A stretch of 64,000 nucleotides of DNA from Exiguobacterium alkaliphilum 12/1 (GTDB lineage Bacteria; Bacillota; Bacilli; Exiguobacteriales; Exiguobacteriaceae). Shown in pieces: positions 54,385-63,411 of this stretch (position 1 is its first letter; every line of letters begins with the position of its first letter). A program made the position numbers and the translations under genes. Under the pieces are notes generated by a model that searched no databases, had not been told where the DNA came from, and worked only from the letters and a program-made list of their open reading frames with translations. The stretch lies in the NCBI RefSeq assembly GCF_000714435.1, contig NZ_JJMW01000015.1, positions 124,001-188,000 on the forward strand, in the 5' to 3' direction.

Positions 54385-54600
54385 TAGACAAATGAATGTA
54401 GCGTGCGCAATGAAGGAAATGAGTAGCTTTTTAACGATGGGGACAGCGAGTTCGGGCAGGTGGGAGCCGAGCGCCATGTGAAAAGTGAATGGCGATTCTG
54501 GAGCGCCCACAATCCAAAGAGTGGCCTCGTTTCGAGGCAAGTAGGGTGGAACCGCGGGTAATCCCGTCCCTATGTGCATGGCACATAGGGGCGTTTTTTG
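54385..54600 (+). promoter_or_regulatory. Glycine T-box riboswitch
   Basis: The T-box sequence AAGTAGGGTGGAACCGCGG is at 54539-54557 and is followed by a terminator (CCCTATGTG/CACATAGGG then six T, about 54565-54599). AGTA lies near 54421. The specifier strand reads GAATGGCGATTCTGG, giving GGC (Gly) at 54491-54493, consistent with the downstream glyQS. Glycine T-boxes lack some Stem I/II elements of others; I did not fold it fully. Confidence 0.92.
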
Positions 54601-54630
54601 TCGTTTCAATACTTTTGGAGGTGTCACAAC

Positions 54631-55533
54631 ATGAAACATAAGACAGTACAAGAAATCATTTTGACGTTGCAAAACTTCTGGGCGTCAAAAGGTTGCCTGA
54701 CGATGCAGGCATATGACGTGGAAAAAGGAGCCGGGACGATGAACCCGATGACGTTCCTCCGGAGTCTCGGACCGGAGCCGTGGAACGTCTGCTATACGGA
54801 GCCGTCGCGCCGCCCGGCAGATGGCCGATACGGAGAGAACCCGAACCGTCTCTATCAACACCATCAGTTCCAAGTCATCATGAAGCCGTCACCGGACAAC
54901 ATTCAAGAACTGTACTTGGAGAGCCTTGAACTCATCGGGATCAACCCGCTCGAGCACGATATCCGTTTCGTCGAAGATAACTGGGAGAACCCGACGTTCG
55001 GTGCGGCCGGACTCGGTTGGGAAGTGTGGCTCAACGGGATGGAAATCACGCAGTTCACGTACTTCCAACAAGTCGGAGGCATCGAGTGTGATCCGATCGC
55101 TGTCGAAATCACGTATGGTCTCGAGCGTCTCGCCTCGTACATCCAGGAAGTCGAGAGCGTGTTCGACCTCGTCTGGACAGATGGATTCAAGTACGGGGAC
55201 ATCTTCTACCAGCCGGAGTTCGAGCATTCGAAATATACGTTCGAGCTTTCAGATGTCGACATGCTGTTCACGTTGTTCGACACGTATGAAAAAGAAGCGA
55301 AACGCGCCCTTGATGAGAACCTCGTCTTCCCGGCTTACGACTACATCCTCAAATGTTCGCACACGTTCAACTTACTCGATGCGAAAGGCGCCATCTCGGT
55401 GACCGAACGTACCGGATTCATTCAACGTGTACGCAACATGTCGCGCGCGTGCGCGGCGAAGTTTATCGAAGAACGGGAACGTCTCGGTTTCCCGCTTCTT
55501 AATCAAGAGAAAGCAGGTGCCCTTGATGCGTGA
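54631..55533 (+). CDS. glyQ: Glycyl-tRNA synthetase alpha subunit
   Basis: The 300-residue catalytic alpha subunit of the bacterial-type alpha2-beta2 GlyRS, a class II enzyme. [22 protein letters not shown] and [28 protein letters not shown] (motif 2 area) are diagnostic. ATG at 54631 follows GGAGGTG; a frame opening at 54598 runs over the T-box terminator. The stop overlaps the glyS start by eight bases. Confidence 0.98.
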   Translation: MKHKTVQEIILTLQNFWASKGCLTMQAYDVEKGAGTMNPMTFLRSLGPEPWNVCYTEPSRRPADGRYGENPNRLYQHHQFQVIMKPSPDNIQELYLESLELIGINPLEHDIRFVEDNWENPTFGAAGLGWEVWLNGMEITQFTYFQQVGGIECDPIAVEITYGLERLASYIQEVESVFDLVWTDGFKYGDIFYQPEFEHSKYTFELSDVDMLFTLFDTYEKEAKRALDENLVFPAYDYILKCSHTFNLLDAKGAISVTERTGFIQRVRNMSRACAAKFIEERERLGFPLLNQEKAGALDA

Positions 55534-57583
55534 CCTTTTATTAGAAATCGGACTTGAAGAATTGCCAGCCCAATACGTCCTCCGCTCGGAGCAACAGCTA
55601 GCGGAGCGCGTCACCACGTTCTTGAACGACGCCCGCGTCAACTTTGGGACGGTCGACGTCTATTCGACGCCACGCCGTCTCGCCGTCCTCATCAAAGACG
55701 TCGAAGAGACACAACAAGATTTGACGGAGACGTTACGTGGACCAGCGAAGAAGATCGCCCAAGATGCTGAAGGGAACTGGTCGAAAGCCGCGGCCGGATT
55801 CGCGCGCGGTCGAGGCCTCTCGGTCGAGGACCTCTATTTCGCGGAAGAGAAAGGCGTCGAGTACGTCTTTGCGGACCGTCACGAGGCGGGCCAAGCGACG
55901 ATGTCGCTCCTGTCTGGCCTTGAACACGTCGTGCGCGGCATGACGTTCCCGAAAAACATGAAATGGGGGACGAGCAGTCTCCGTTATATGCGCCCGATTC
56001 GTTGGATGATCGCCTTGTTCGGAACAGAGCGCATCGATTTCGAGATTGAAGGGGTCAAAACAGGCAATGTGACGCGCGGTCACCGCTTCTTAAGCACGGG
56101 TGACGTCACGATCGCTTCGCCCGACGCGTACGTATCGACGCTCGAACAAGCGTACGTCATCGCTTCATATGAGGCGCGTAAAGACCAGATCACGGCTCAA
56201 ATCGAGGCGCTCGCCTCTGAACAAGGCTGGACGGTACCGCTCGACGCGTCATTGCTTGAAGAAGTGACGAACCTCGTCGAGTGGCCGACAGCGCTATTCG
56301 GTGAGTATGATGCGAGTTATCTTGAACTCCCAGAAGAAGTATTGATCACGACGATGAAAGAACATCAACGTTACTTCCCGGTCTACGTCGGGGACACGCT
56401 CAAGCAGTATTTCGTCACTGTCCGGAACGGGAACGCCGAGCACCTCGAGAACGTCGCCCGCGGAAACGAGAAAGTCATCCGTGCTCGTCTCGCCGATGCC
56501 GTCTTCTTCTACGAGGAAGACAAGAAGACGAAGCTTGACGATCAACTGCCGCGTCTCGACCGGATCGTGTTCCATGAAAAACTCGGCACGACCGGTGACA
56601 AAGTTCGTCGCGTGGAACGGCTAGCCGAGACGCTCGCGCCGCTCTTTAAAGCGGACGAAACGAAAGTCGCGCGTGCGGCACACATCCATAAGTTCGACCT
56701 CGTCAGTCAAATGGTGTACGAGTTCACGGAACTGCAAGGCATCATGGGCGAGAAATATGCCCTCATGCAAGGCGAAGACCGCGAAGTCGCTGCGGCCATC
56801 CGTGAACATTACATGCCACGGTTTGCCGGCGATGCGTCACCAACGACTGCGACCGGGGCAACGCTCGCGCTCGCAGACAAGCTCGATTCGATTGCCGCCT
56901 TCTTTGGAATCGGCATGATCCCGAGCGGTTCACAAGACCCGTTCGCTCTTCGTCGACAAGCGCAAGGTGTCGTTCAAATCCTTGGGGATTGGGACGTCGA
57001 CATGACGATTGATGAGATTTTGTCACAAGTTGTCGATTCTCAGCTAGAAGCAGGACTTTACGATGCCGATAAAGAACAAGTCAAAGCGCAATTGAAAGAC
57101 TTCTTCATGCTTCGTTTGAAGTATCGTCTGCAAGAGCGCCATGTCCGTTACGATGTCATCGATGCGATTCTTACGACAGGACTTTCGGTCACACGTCTCG
57201 ATGCCCGTGCCGAAGCGGTGCAACAGTTCGTGTCGCGTGACGAGGCGAAACCGTTGATTGAACAATTGACACGGGTCGGCAACATCGCGAAGAAAGGTGA
57301 ACACGGACCGATTGACGTCTCCTTGTTCGAGAACGACGAAGAACGTATGCTCCATGAAGCTGCCGAGACGACGGTGCATCAGTTGAATGATGCGGTCGAG
57401 GCAGGGGACTACGAACGCGCGCTCACGGCACTTCGCATCTTGGAGCAACCGATTAGCGCTTACTTTGAAAATACGATGGTCATGAGTGACGTGGAGGCAG
57501 TCCGCTTGAACCGTCTTCACGAGATGAAACGTCTGGCGTCGGCAATCGAGCGCGTCGCCGACTTCAATGCACTCGTGCTTTGA
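55526..57583 (+). CDS. glyS: Glycyl-tRNA synthetase beta subunit
   Basis: The 685-residue beta subunit, which binds tRNA-Gly. [17 protein letters not shown] and [16 protein letters not shown] open the chain; the [25 protein letters not shown] segment and an HD-like domain ([21 protein letters not shown]) follow. The C-terminal anticodon-binding region ([10 protein letters not shown] to the end) completes it. ATG at 55526 lies inside the glyQ end with AGCAGGTG upstream. Longer frames into glyQ are shadows. Confidence 0.97.
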   Translation: MRDLLLEIGLEELPAQYVLRSEQQLAERVTTFLNDARVNFGTVDVYSTPRRLAVLIKDVEETQQDLTETLRGPAKKIAQDAEGNWSKAAAGFARGRGLSVEDLYFAEEKGVEYVFADRHEAGQATMSLLSGLEHVVRGMTFPKNMKWGTSSLRYMRPIRWMIALFGTERIDFEIEGVKTGNVTRGHRFLSTGDVTIASPDAYVSTLEQAYVIASYEARKDQITAQIEALASEQGWTVPLDASLLEEVTNLVEWPTALFGEYDASYLELPEEVLITTMKEHQRYFPVYVGDTLKQYFVTVRNGNAEHLENVARGNEKVIRARLADAVFFYEEDKKTKLDDQLPRLDRIVFHEKLGTTGDKVRRVERLAETLAPLFKADETKVARAAHIHKFDLVSQMVYEFTELQGIMGEKYALMQGEDREVAAAIREHYMPRFAGDASPTTATGATLALADKLDSIAAFFGIGMIPSGSQDPFALRRQAQGVVQILGDWDVDMTIDEILSQVVDSQLEAGLYDADKEQVKAQLKDFFMLRLKYRLQERHVRYDVIDAILTTGLSVTRLDARAEAVQQFVSRDEAKPLIEQLTRVGNIAKKGEHGPIDVSLFENDEERMLHEAAETTVHQLNDAVEAGDYERALTALRILEQPISAYFENTMVMSDVEAVRLNRLHEMKRLASAIERVADFNALVL

Positions 57584-57604
57584 CCAAAATAGAGGGGGTT
57601 GGCC

Positions 57605-58234
57605 ATGCAACTGAATGAACGCCAACAGAAGATTGTCGAAATCGTGAAAGGGAGCGGACCGATCACGGGTGAACAGATTGCACAAGAACTATCGCTCACC
57701 CGGGCGACGCTCCGTCCCGACCTTGCGATTTTGACGATGACGGGCATATTAGAGGCGAGACCGCGCGTCGGGTACACGTTCGTCGGCAAACGCAACTCAT
57801 CGATGCTGCGTGAGAAGCTCGATTCGTTGACCGTCGGCGACTTTATGTCGTCAGCAAAAGTCGTCAGTGACGAGATGACCGTATACGATGCGGTCGTGAC
57901 CCTGTTTTTAGAAGACGTCGGTTCTTTGTTCGTCGTCGGAAAAGATAGTGAACTCGTCGGCGTCTTGTCCCGGAAAGACTTGCTCCGGGCCGCGATTGGG
58001 AATCAAGACCTAGACCAATTGCCTGTCAATGTCATCATGACACGGATGCCGAACATTACCGTCTGCGAGAAAAGTGAGACGTTGATTCGGGCCGGGATGA
58101 AGTTGATTGAAAAACAAATCGACGCGATGCCGGTCGTCGAAGAAAAAGACGGCAAACTGATCGTGCTCGGACGGATGACGAAGACGAATATGACAAAAGT
58201 GTTGATCGCACTCGCCAACGATGAGTCGTTCTGA
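57605..58234 (+). CDS. ccpN: Gluconeogenesis repressor CcpN
   Basis: A 209-residue regulator, homologue of B. subtilis CcpN (YqzB), which represses gapB and pckA during glycolysis. An N-terminal HTH (ERQQKIVEIVKGSGPITGEQIAQELSLTRATLRPDLAIL) is followed by two CBS domains (LTVGDFMSSAKVVSDEMTVYDAVV and VIMTRMPNITVCEKSETLIRAG) that sense nucleotides. ATG at 57605 follows GGGGGT; TTG at 57599 is unlikely. Followed by its partner gene yqfL as in Bacillus. Confidence 0.95.
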   Translation: MQLNERQQKIVEIVKGSGPITGEQIAQELSLTRATLRPDLAILTMTGILEARPRVGYTFVGKRNSSMLREKLDSLTVGDFMSSAKVVSDEMTVYDAVVTLFLEDVGSLFVVGKDSELVGVLSRKDLLRAAIGNQDLDQLPVNVIMTRMPNITVCEKSETLIRAGMKLIEKQIDAMPVVEEKDGKLIVLGRMTKTNMTKVLIALANDESF

Positions 58235-58247
58235 GGAGGAAGCTGAT

Positions 58248-59054
58248 TTGACAAAGAAACAACTCGTGTTTGTCGTAAGTGACTCGGTCGGTGAGACGTG
58301 TGAACTCGTCGTTCGGGCTGCGAGCATCCAGTTCCATGAAAATGCGATTGAGACGCTTCGTATCCCGTTCGTCGAGGATGAACAGACGATTCATGACGTC
58401 GTCACGCAAGCCCGGGCGCAAACGGCGGTCATCGCGTTCACGCTCGTCAACGAAGAACATCGCGCCTTGCTCGTCTCACTCGGGGAGCGGTACGGCGTGA
58501 AGACGGTCGACTTGCTCGGTGACTTGCTCGACGTCTTGTCGGGTGAACTTCAAGAGAGCCCTCGTGAAAAGCCAGGACTCATCTATCGCCTTGACGACGA
58601 TTATTTCCGTAAAATCGAGGCGATGGAGTTCGCGGTGAAGTATGATGACGGTCGGGACCCGCGTGGACTGAAGAAAGCCGACATCGTGCTCGTCGGGGTC
58701 TCGCGGACATCGAAAACGCCGCTGTCCCAGTACTTGGCTTTGAAACGGTTTAAAGTGGCGAACGTCCCGCTCGTCCCGGAATCGCGGCCGCCAGAAGAAT
58801 TGTTCGATTTGCCGCCGGAACGCTGCGTCGGGCTGATCATTTCGCCGGACAAGCTGATCTCGATTCGAATGGAACGCTTGAAATCACTCGGTTTGAAGCC
58901 GGAGGCGGACTATGCGCAACTCGAGCGCATCAATCGTGAGCTCGAGTACGCGAGAGGGATTTATGAACGGATCGGTTGTGAGGTGATCGACGTTACGAAT
59001 AAGGCCGTCGAAGAGACGGCCGGTATCATTTTGCGTCATCTCGGTCATTCGTGA
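58248..59054 (+). CDS. yqfL: PPDK/PEP synthase regulatory protein (YqfL-like)
   Basis: A 268-residue DUF299 protein, a bifunctional ADP-dependent kinase and Pi-dependent phosphorylase that controls pyruvate phosphate dikinase; in B. subtilis YqfL modulates CcpN. FVVSDSVGETCELVVRAA starts the fold, and the P-loop-like VLVGVSRTSKTPLSQYLA is the nucleotide site. TTG at 58248 follows GAGGAGGA; ATG at 58221 lies within ccpN and has no site. No ppdK gene is adjacent. Confidence 0.92.
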   Translation: MTKKQLVFVVSDSVGETCELVVRAASIQFHENAIETLRIPFVEDEQTIHDVVTQARAQTAVIAFTLVNEEHRALLVSLGERYGVKTVDLLGDLLDVLSGELQESPREKPGLIYRLDDDYFRKIEAMEFAVKYDDGRDPRGLKKADIVLVGVSRTSKTPLSQYLALKRFKVANVPLVPESRPPEELFDLPPERCVGLIISPDKLISIRMERLKSLGLKPEADYAQLERINRELEYARGIYERIGCEVIDVTNKAVEETAGIILRHLGHS

Positions 59055-59074
59055 CGCATTACGAGCACTCGTGT

Positions 59075-59103
59075 TAGTAATCGGAGTTGCGAACGGGTAT
59101 AAT
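59075..59103 (+). promoter_or_regulatory. Promoter of dnaG-sigA
   Basis: A consensus TATAAT at 59098-59103 after yqfL; the -35 region (TAGTAA at 59075) is poor. Confidence 0.5.
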
Positions 59104-59122
59104 AGAGTACTGACATTACAGT

Positions 59123-59151
59123 GAAACGGAACGTGAAGCGCGTTCCGTTTC
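59123..59151 (+). other. Stem-loop in the dnaG leader
   Basis: GAAACGGAACG and CGTTCCGTTTC are perfect 11-base complements around a seven-base loop, with no T tract after them. The element lies between the -10 and the dnaG ribosome site. Confidence 0.7.
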
Positions 59152-59182
59152 GTTGCGAGTTTGGATGTAGGGAGTGGTGGAG

Positions 59183-60994
59183 TTGCCACGGATACCGGAT
59201 GAAGTCATTGCGGAAGTGAAACAGGCAACAGATATCGTCGATTTGATAAGCGAACGGGTCGAATTGAAGAAACAAGGACATCGCCTCGTCGGGCTCTGTC
59301 CGTTTCATTCCGAGAATAGTCCCTCTTTTTCGGTGTCCCCGGAAAAAGGGATGTATCATTGTTTCGGTTGCGGTGCAGGCGGTAACGTCTTCACGTTCGT
59401 CATGGAGACGGAAGGTCTATCGTTCCCGGAAACGGTTGAACGGTTGGCCACACGGGCCAACATCACCGTCGAAGGTGGTGTTCCCGGAGACGAGGAACTA
59501 TCGCACGACCAACAGATTCGTAAACAGATGCGTGACGCCCATCGTGTCGTCGCAGAACTGTATCATGAAGTGCTCATGAAGACAGAAGCAGGAGACGTCG
59601 GTTTGACTTATTTGACGAATCGCGGGCTCCATGAGGAGACCATCGCCGCATATAAGATTGGCTATGCGCCGGACCAGCGGCGATTTACTGTTGATTCACT
59701 TGAACGGCGAGGCTTCGACCTCGAAGTGATGGTCGAGGCCGGCTTGATTTCAAAGTCTAGAGCCGGTGAATATTTTGATCGGTTTGAAGGTCGGGTCGTC
59801 TTTCCGATTGCGGATCGAGACGGCACCATCGTCGGCTTCAGCGGCCGATCGATTGACGAACGAAATCCAAAGTACGTGAACACGTCCGACACCCCGTTGT
59901 TCAATAAGAGTGAACTGTTATTCGGCTTTCCCCAAGCGCGTGCGACGATGCGAAAACAGAAGCGTGTCTTCTTAGTCGAAGGCAACGTGGATGTGCTCCA
60001 AGTCGCCCAAGCGGGAACGAAAGAAGTGGTCGCGTCGCTCGGAACGGCGTTCTCGTCCGGACACGCCCGTGCGCTAGCACGGATGGTGGACGAGGTCATC
60101 GTCTGTTACGACGGTGACCATGCCGGGCAAGAGGCGACGCTCAAAGTCGTCCGCTTGCTCGAGACGTATCCGCTCGACGTCCAAGTGCTCCTCTTACCGG
60201 AAAAAACGGACCCGGACGACTACATTCGAACGAACGGGACCGAACAATGGCAACGGTTCGTCGACTCGGAACGTCTGTCTGTCCTCGATTTCATGAACCG
60301 CACACTCCGTCGCGGGAAAAACTTGAATCGAGAAGGAGAACGGATTCGGTTTATTGAATCTATGCTTGAGGAAATCAGTAAAAGTGACAACTCGATTCGG
60401 CGCGATTTATACGTGAAAAAATTGGCCGATGAGTTCGAGATTCCCGTTAACACGCTATTGTCACGGATGCCGGCGACGGGGAAAAAAGAGCAAGTGCCGG
60501 AGCGCGTGGCAGAACCTGAACCGGTGCGGCGACGTGCCTCGAAGGCGGCTGAGCCACGCTACTTGAAGGCGGAAAAGTTGCTGTTGCGTGCCTTGCTCAG
60601 CGGGCCGGATCGCGTGCGTTACGTACGAGACCGACTCGGGTTGGCGTATCAGGACGAGGTTCACCGGATGTTGGCGACAGCGCTTTATGAGGTCGTCTCG
60701 GAGGAGATGACGCTCGAGGAGTTCGAACAAGTCGTCCCAGCCTTCATGGAGCGACGATGCAACGAGCGTCCGGATTACGCGACACGATACGCGGAAGTTC
60801 GACTCATGGCTGCGCCTGATGAGCTTAGCGAAGAGGTTTTAGATGAATACATTAAGGTCATAAACAGTTATGAGGAACAGCGTCAAATCGAACGGGCGAA
60901 AAGGGATATCGCGCAAGATGCCGAAAGTATTGTAGACCAGGCATCGAAATTGCAAGAGCTCATTAACCGCAGTCGCCGTCTACGCGAACGATGA
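59183..60994 (+). CDS. dnaG: DNA primase
   Basis: DnaG (603 aa) makes RNA primers for replication. The N-terminal zinc domain shows LCPFHSENSPSFSVSPEKGMYHCFGCGAGGNVF. The TOPRIM core includes FLVEGNVDVLQVAQAG and CYDGDHAGQEA with the acidic metal residues, and the C-terminal helicase-binding domain covers about 450-603. TTG at 59183 gives MPRIPDEVIAEV, aligning with Bacillus DnaG, with AGGGAG eight bases upstream; GTG codons at 59174 overlap that site. Operon with sigA, 35 bases downstream. Confidence 0.96.
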   Translation: MPRIPDEVIAEVKQATDIVDLISERVELKKQGHRLVGLCPFHSENSPSFSVSPEKGMYHCFGCGAGGNVFTFVMETEGLSFPETVERLATRANITVEGGVPGDEELSHDQQIRKQMRDAHRVVAELYHEVLMKTEAGDVGLTYLTNRGLHEETIAAYKIGYAPDQRRFTVDSLERRGFDLEVMVEAGLISKSRAGEYFDRFEGRVVFPIADRDGTIVGFSGRSIDERNPKYVNTSDTPLFNKSELLFGFPQARATMRKQKRVFLVEGNVDVLQVAQAGTKEVVASLGTAFSSGHARALARMVDEVIVCYDGDHAGQEATLKVVRLLETYPLDVQVLLLPEKTDPDDYIRTNGTEQWQRFVDSERLSVLDFMNRTLRRGKNLNREGERIRFIESMLEEISKSDNSIRRDLYVKKLADEFEIPVNTLLSRMPATGKKEQVPERVAEPEPVRRRASKAAEPRYLKAEKLLLRALLSGPDRVRYVRDRLGLAYQDEVHRMLATALYEVVSEEMTLEEFEQVVPAFMERRCNERPDYATRYAEVRLMAAPDELSEEVLDEYIKVINSYEEQRQIERAKRDIAQDAESIVDQASKLQELINRSRRLRER

Positions 60995-61029
60995 ACGCGA
61001 AGGAAGTTTGGAAGGAGTTGAACTGCTAG

Positions 61030-62124
61030 ATGGCAGAGAAGAAAAAAGAGGACTTATTTAACGCCATAGAGGAACTCGAGAAGTTAGGGAAGAAAAAAGG
61101 CGTCGTCTCGATGCAGGAGATTCAAGACCGTCTCAGCCACTTTGAGGTGGACTCGGACTTTATCGATAACTTCATCGAAGATTTAGAAGGCAAAGACATC
61201 CGCGTCACAGAAGATGCGGCCGATGCCGAAGAGACACCAGCGAAAAAAGAGGACGAAGAAGTCGATTTGAACGACTTGTCGGTCCCACCAGGCATAAAAA
61301 TCAACGATCCGGTCCGGATGTATTTAAAAGAAATCGGACGCGTCGACCTTCTCAGCGCGAAAGATGAGACCGAGCTTGCGAAGCGGATTGAGCAAGGGGA
61401 TGAAGAAGCGAAGAAACGGCTCGCCGAAGCCAACCTTCGTCTCGTCGTCTCGATCGCGAAACGTTACGTCGGTCGCGGGATGCTCTTCCTCGATTTGATT
61501 CAAGAAGGGAACATGGGTCTGATTAAAGCCGTCGAGAAATTCGACTACATGAAAGGGTTCAAGTTCTCGACGTACGCGACGTGGTGGATTCGTCAAGCGA
61601 TTACACGCGCCATCGCCGACCAAGCCCGGACGATTCGGATTCCGGTCCATATGGTCGAGACAATCAACAAATTGATTCGCGTTCAACGTCAGTTGTTGCA
61701 AGACCTCGGCCGTGAGCCTTCTCCTGAGGAGATTGCCAAGGAGATGGAACTGACGCCGGAGAAAGTTCGTGAAATCTTGAAGATTGCCCAAGAGCCGGTA
61801 TCGCTTGAGACGCCGATTGGGGAAGAAGACGATTCACATCTCGGCGACTTCATCGAAGACCAAGACGCGATGGCACCTCAAGACGCGGCGGCTTATGAGT
61901 TGCTTAAAGAACAGCTCGAAGACGTGCTCGATACGCTCACGGACCGGGAAGAGAACGTCCTTCGTCTTCGTTTCGGACTCGATGATGGTCGGACCCGTAC
62001 GCTCGAAGAAGTCGGGAAAGTATTCGGCGTCACACGCGAGCGGATTCGTCAAATCGAGGCGAAAGCGTTACGTAAGCTGCGTCACCCGAGTCGTTCGAAA
62101 CGTTTGAAAGATTTCCTTGATTGA
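61030..62124 (+). CDS. sigA: Primary sigma factor SigA
   Basis: The 364-residue housekeeping sigma factor. The acidic N-terminal region 1.1 (1-80) leads to region 1.2 ([18 protein letters not shown]), region 2 ([30 protein letters not shown] and the -10 recognising [21 protein letters not shown]), region 3 and region 4 ([40 protein letters not shown]). Regions are complete. GAAGGAG lies about twelve bases before ATG. The macromolecular synthesis operon order dnaG-sigA is retained, but without the Bacillus yqxD gene upstream of dnaG. Confidence 0.98.
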   Translation: MAEKKKEDLFNAIEELEKLGKKKGVVSMQEIQDRLSHFEVDSDFIDNFIEDLEGKDIRVTEDAADAEETPAKKEDEEVDLNDLSVPPGIKINDPVRMYLKEIGRVDLLSAKDETELAKRIEQGDEEAKKRLAEANLRLVVSIAKRYVGRGMLFLDLIQEGNMGLIKAVEKFDYMKGFKFSTYATWWIRQAITRAIADQARTIRIPVHMVETINKLIRVQRQLLQDLGREPSPEEIAKEMELTPEKVREILKIAQEPVSLETPIGEEDDSHLGDFIEDQDAMAPQDAAAYELLKEQLEDVLDTLTDREENVLRLRFGLDDGRTRTLEEVGKVFGVTRERIRQIEAKALRKLRHPSRSKRLKDFLD

Positions 62125-62153
62125 TTAGACATTTGAATAAAGTGTGAAGTTTT

Positions 62154-62204
62154 AGAAGAAAGGGAGGAAAATGAGTGATTTTCCTTCCTTCTTTATTGTT
62201 TTTT
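62154..62204 (+). terminator. Terminator of dnaG-sigA
   Basis: AGAAGGAAGG-type arms (62154-62172 and 62178-62194) form a stem of about 17 pairs followed by ATTGTTTTTT. Confidence 0.82.
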
Positions 62205-62256
62205 GAGTAAAATAGTGATGGGTAGAAATTTGGAATGAACATGAGGGGGAAATACA

Positions 62257-62595
62257 ATGCGTAATCCATTGTTGCCATTTGCCGCGATCGCAATCGTTGC
62301 CATCATCGCCATGGTCTCATTATCTTATTTTGGCGTGAACCAAGCGCAACAAGCAGCGGAAGGTCCGGCTATGACTGAAATGAATCCGGAAGAGTTGTAT
62401 GCTGCGAAAGGGTGTACCGGTTGCCACGGTGGTAACTTAGAAGGTGGCGTCGGCCCGGCCCTTACAGGTGTAGGGGAGCGCTTGTCGGCTGAAGAGATTG
62501 CCAACATTATCGTAAACGGTCAAGGTTCAATGCCAGGTGGCCTCGCGTCGGCAGAAGAGGCGGAAGTCCTCGCGACGTGGTTGCTCGAGCAATAA
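62257..62595 (+). CDS. cccA: Membrane-anchored cytochrome c550
   Basis: A 112-residue c-type cytochrome. One N-terminal membrane anchor (about 5-25) is followed by a short linker and a compact heme domain with CTGCH (C53, C56, H57) and the likely axial Met92 in GQGSMPGGL. It carries electrons on the outer face of the membrane, probably to an oxidase. No lipobox is seen, so it is the CccA (c550) rather than the CccB (c551) type. The B. subtilis cccA also lies next to sigA. GAGGGGG precedes the ATG. Confidence 0.93.
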   Translation: MRNPLLPFAAIAIVAIIAMVSLSYFGVNQAQQAAEGPAMTEMNPEELYAAKGCTGCHGGNLEGGVGPALTGVGERLSAEEIANIIVNGQGSMPGGLASAEEAEVLATWLLEQ

Positions 62596-62600
62596 GACGG

Positions 62601-62632
62601 ACGTACTCTCACGCATGAGGGTACGTTTTTTT
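62601..62632 (+). terminator. cccA terminator
   Basis: ACGTACTCTCA and TGAGGGTACGT form an 11-bp stem (one G-T) with a four-base loop, then seven T. Confidence 0.88.
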
Positions 62633-62694
62633 ATTGTCCGCATCACGAAATTTCGTTAACCTAAGATAGAAGTAGTCAAAAAGGAGTTGTCTTC

Positions 62695-63411
62695 ATGCAA
62701 GAACAAGTAACGTTAGACCGTCGACTCAAACAAGTCGTCGATTTCATTCCGCACGGTAGCGTGCTCGCCGATATCGGTTCCGACCATGCCTATGTCCCGT
62801 GTTATCTCGTTCAAAATGGGATCGTCGACCGTGCGATCGCCGGTGAAGTGAATCGCGGACCGATGGAAGCGGCAGAGGCTCAAGTCGCTTTGATTGGGGC
62901 GACGGACAAAATCGACGTCCGACTCGGAGACGGGCTTGCCGTCCTAAATGAGGATGAGGCGACATGTATCTCGATTTGTGGGATGGGTGGCAGTTTGATT
63001 CGCTCGATTCTAGAAGCTGGGAAAAATAAGCTCGGAGCGGTCGAGCGACTCGTCTTGCAACCGAACGTTGACGGGGAGCATGTACGGGAATGGTTGCTTG
63101 CCTCAGGATATGTATTGATTGATGAGCAAATCGTTGAGGAGAACGATAAAGTGTATGAAATTCTTGTCGGCGAGCGTGGGAGCGAAACCCGGTACAGCCA
63201 AAACGAAGACGTACGAAAATGGCAACTGCTTTTCGGTCCTTATCTCTTAGAGCGTCGCCCCGACGCGTTTAAACTCAAATGGCGTCGTGAGGCCGACAAG
63301 TTGGACTACGTGCTCGGACAGATGCGTTCTGGCGAACAGACGGAGGCGCTCCTTGAAAAGCAACGGACGTTTACGCTACTACGTGACAAGATGAGAGAGG
63401 TGAGTGGATAA
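62695..63411 (+). CDS. trmK: tRNA (adenine22-N1)-methyltransferase
   Basis: TrmK (238 aa) methylates N1 of A22 in the D-loop of tRNA. A class I methyltransferase domain shows LADIGSDHAYVPCYLVQNG (SAM motif) and ICGMGGSLIRSILEAG; the C-terminal coiled coil (RREADKLDYVLGQMRSGEQTEALLEKQRTFTLLRDKM) is typical of the family. AAAGGAG precedes the ATG. Its stop codon overlaps the yqfO start (TAATG), matching the Bacillus trmK-yqfO pair. Confidence 0.95.
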   Translation: MQEQVTLDRRLKQVVDFIPHGSVLADIGSDHAYVPCYLVQNGIVDRAIAGEVNRGPMEAAEAQVALIGATDKIDVRLGDGLAVLNEDEATCISICGMGGSLIRSILEAGKNKLGAVERLVLQPNVDGEHVREWLLASGYVLIDEQIVEENDKVYEILVGERGSETRYSQNEDVRKWQLLFGPYLLERRPDAFKLKWRREADKLDYVLGQMRSGEQTEALLEKQRTFTLLRDKMREVSG

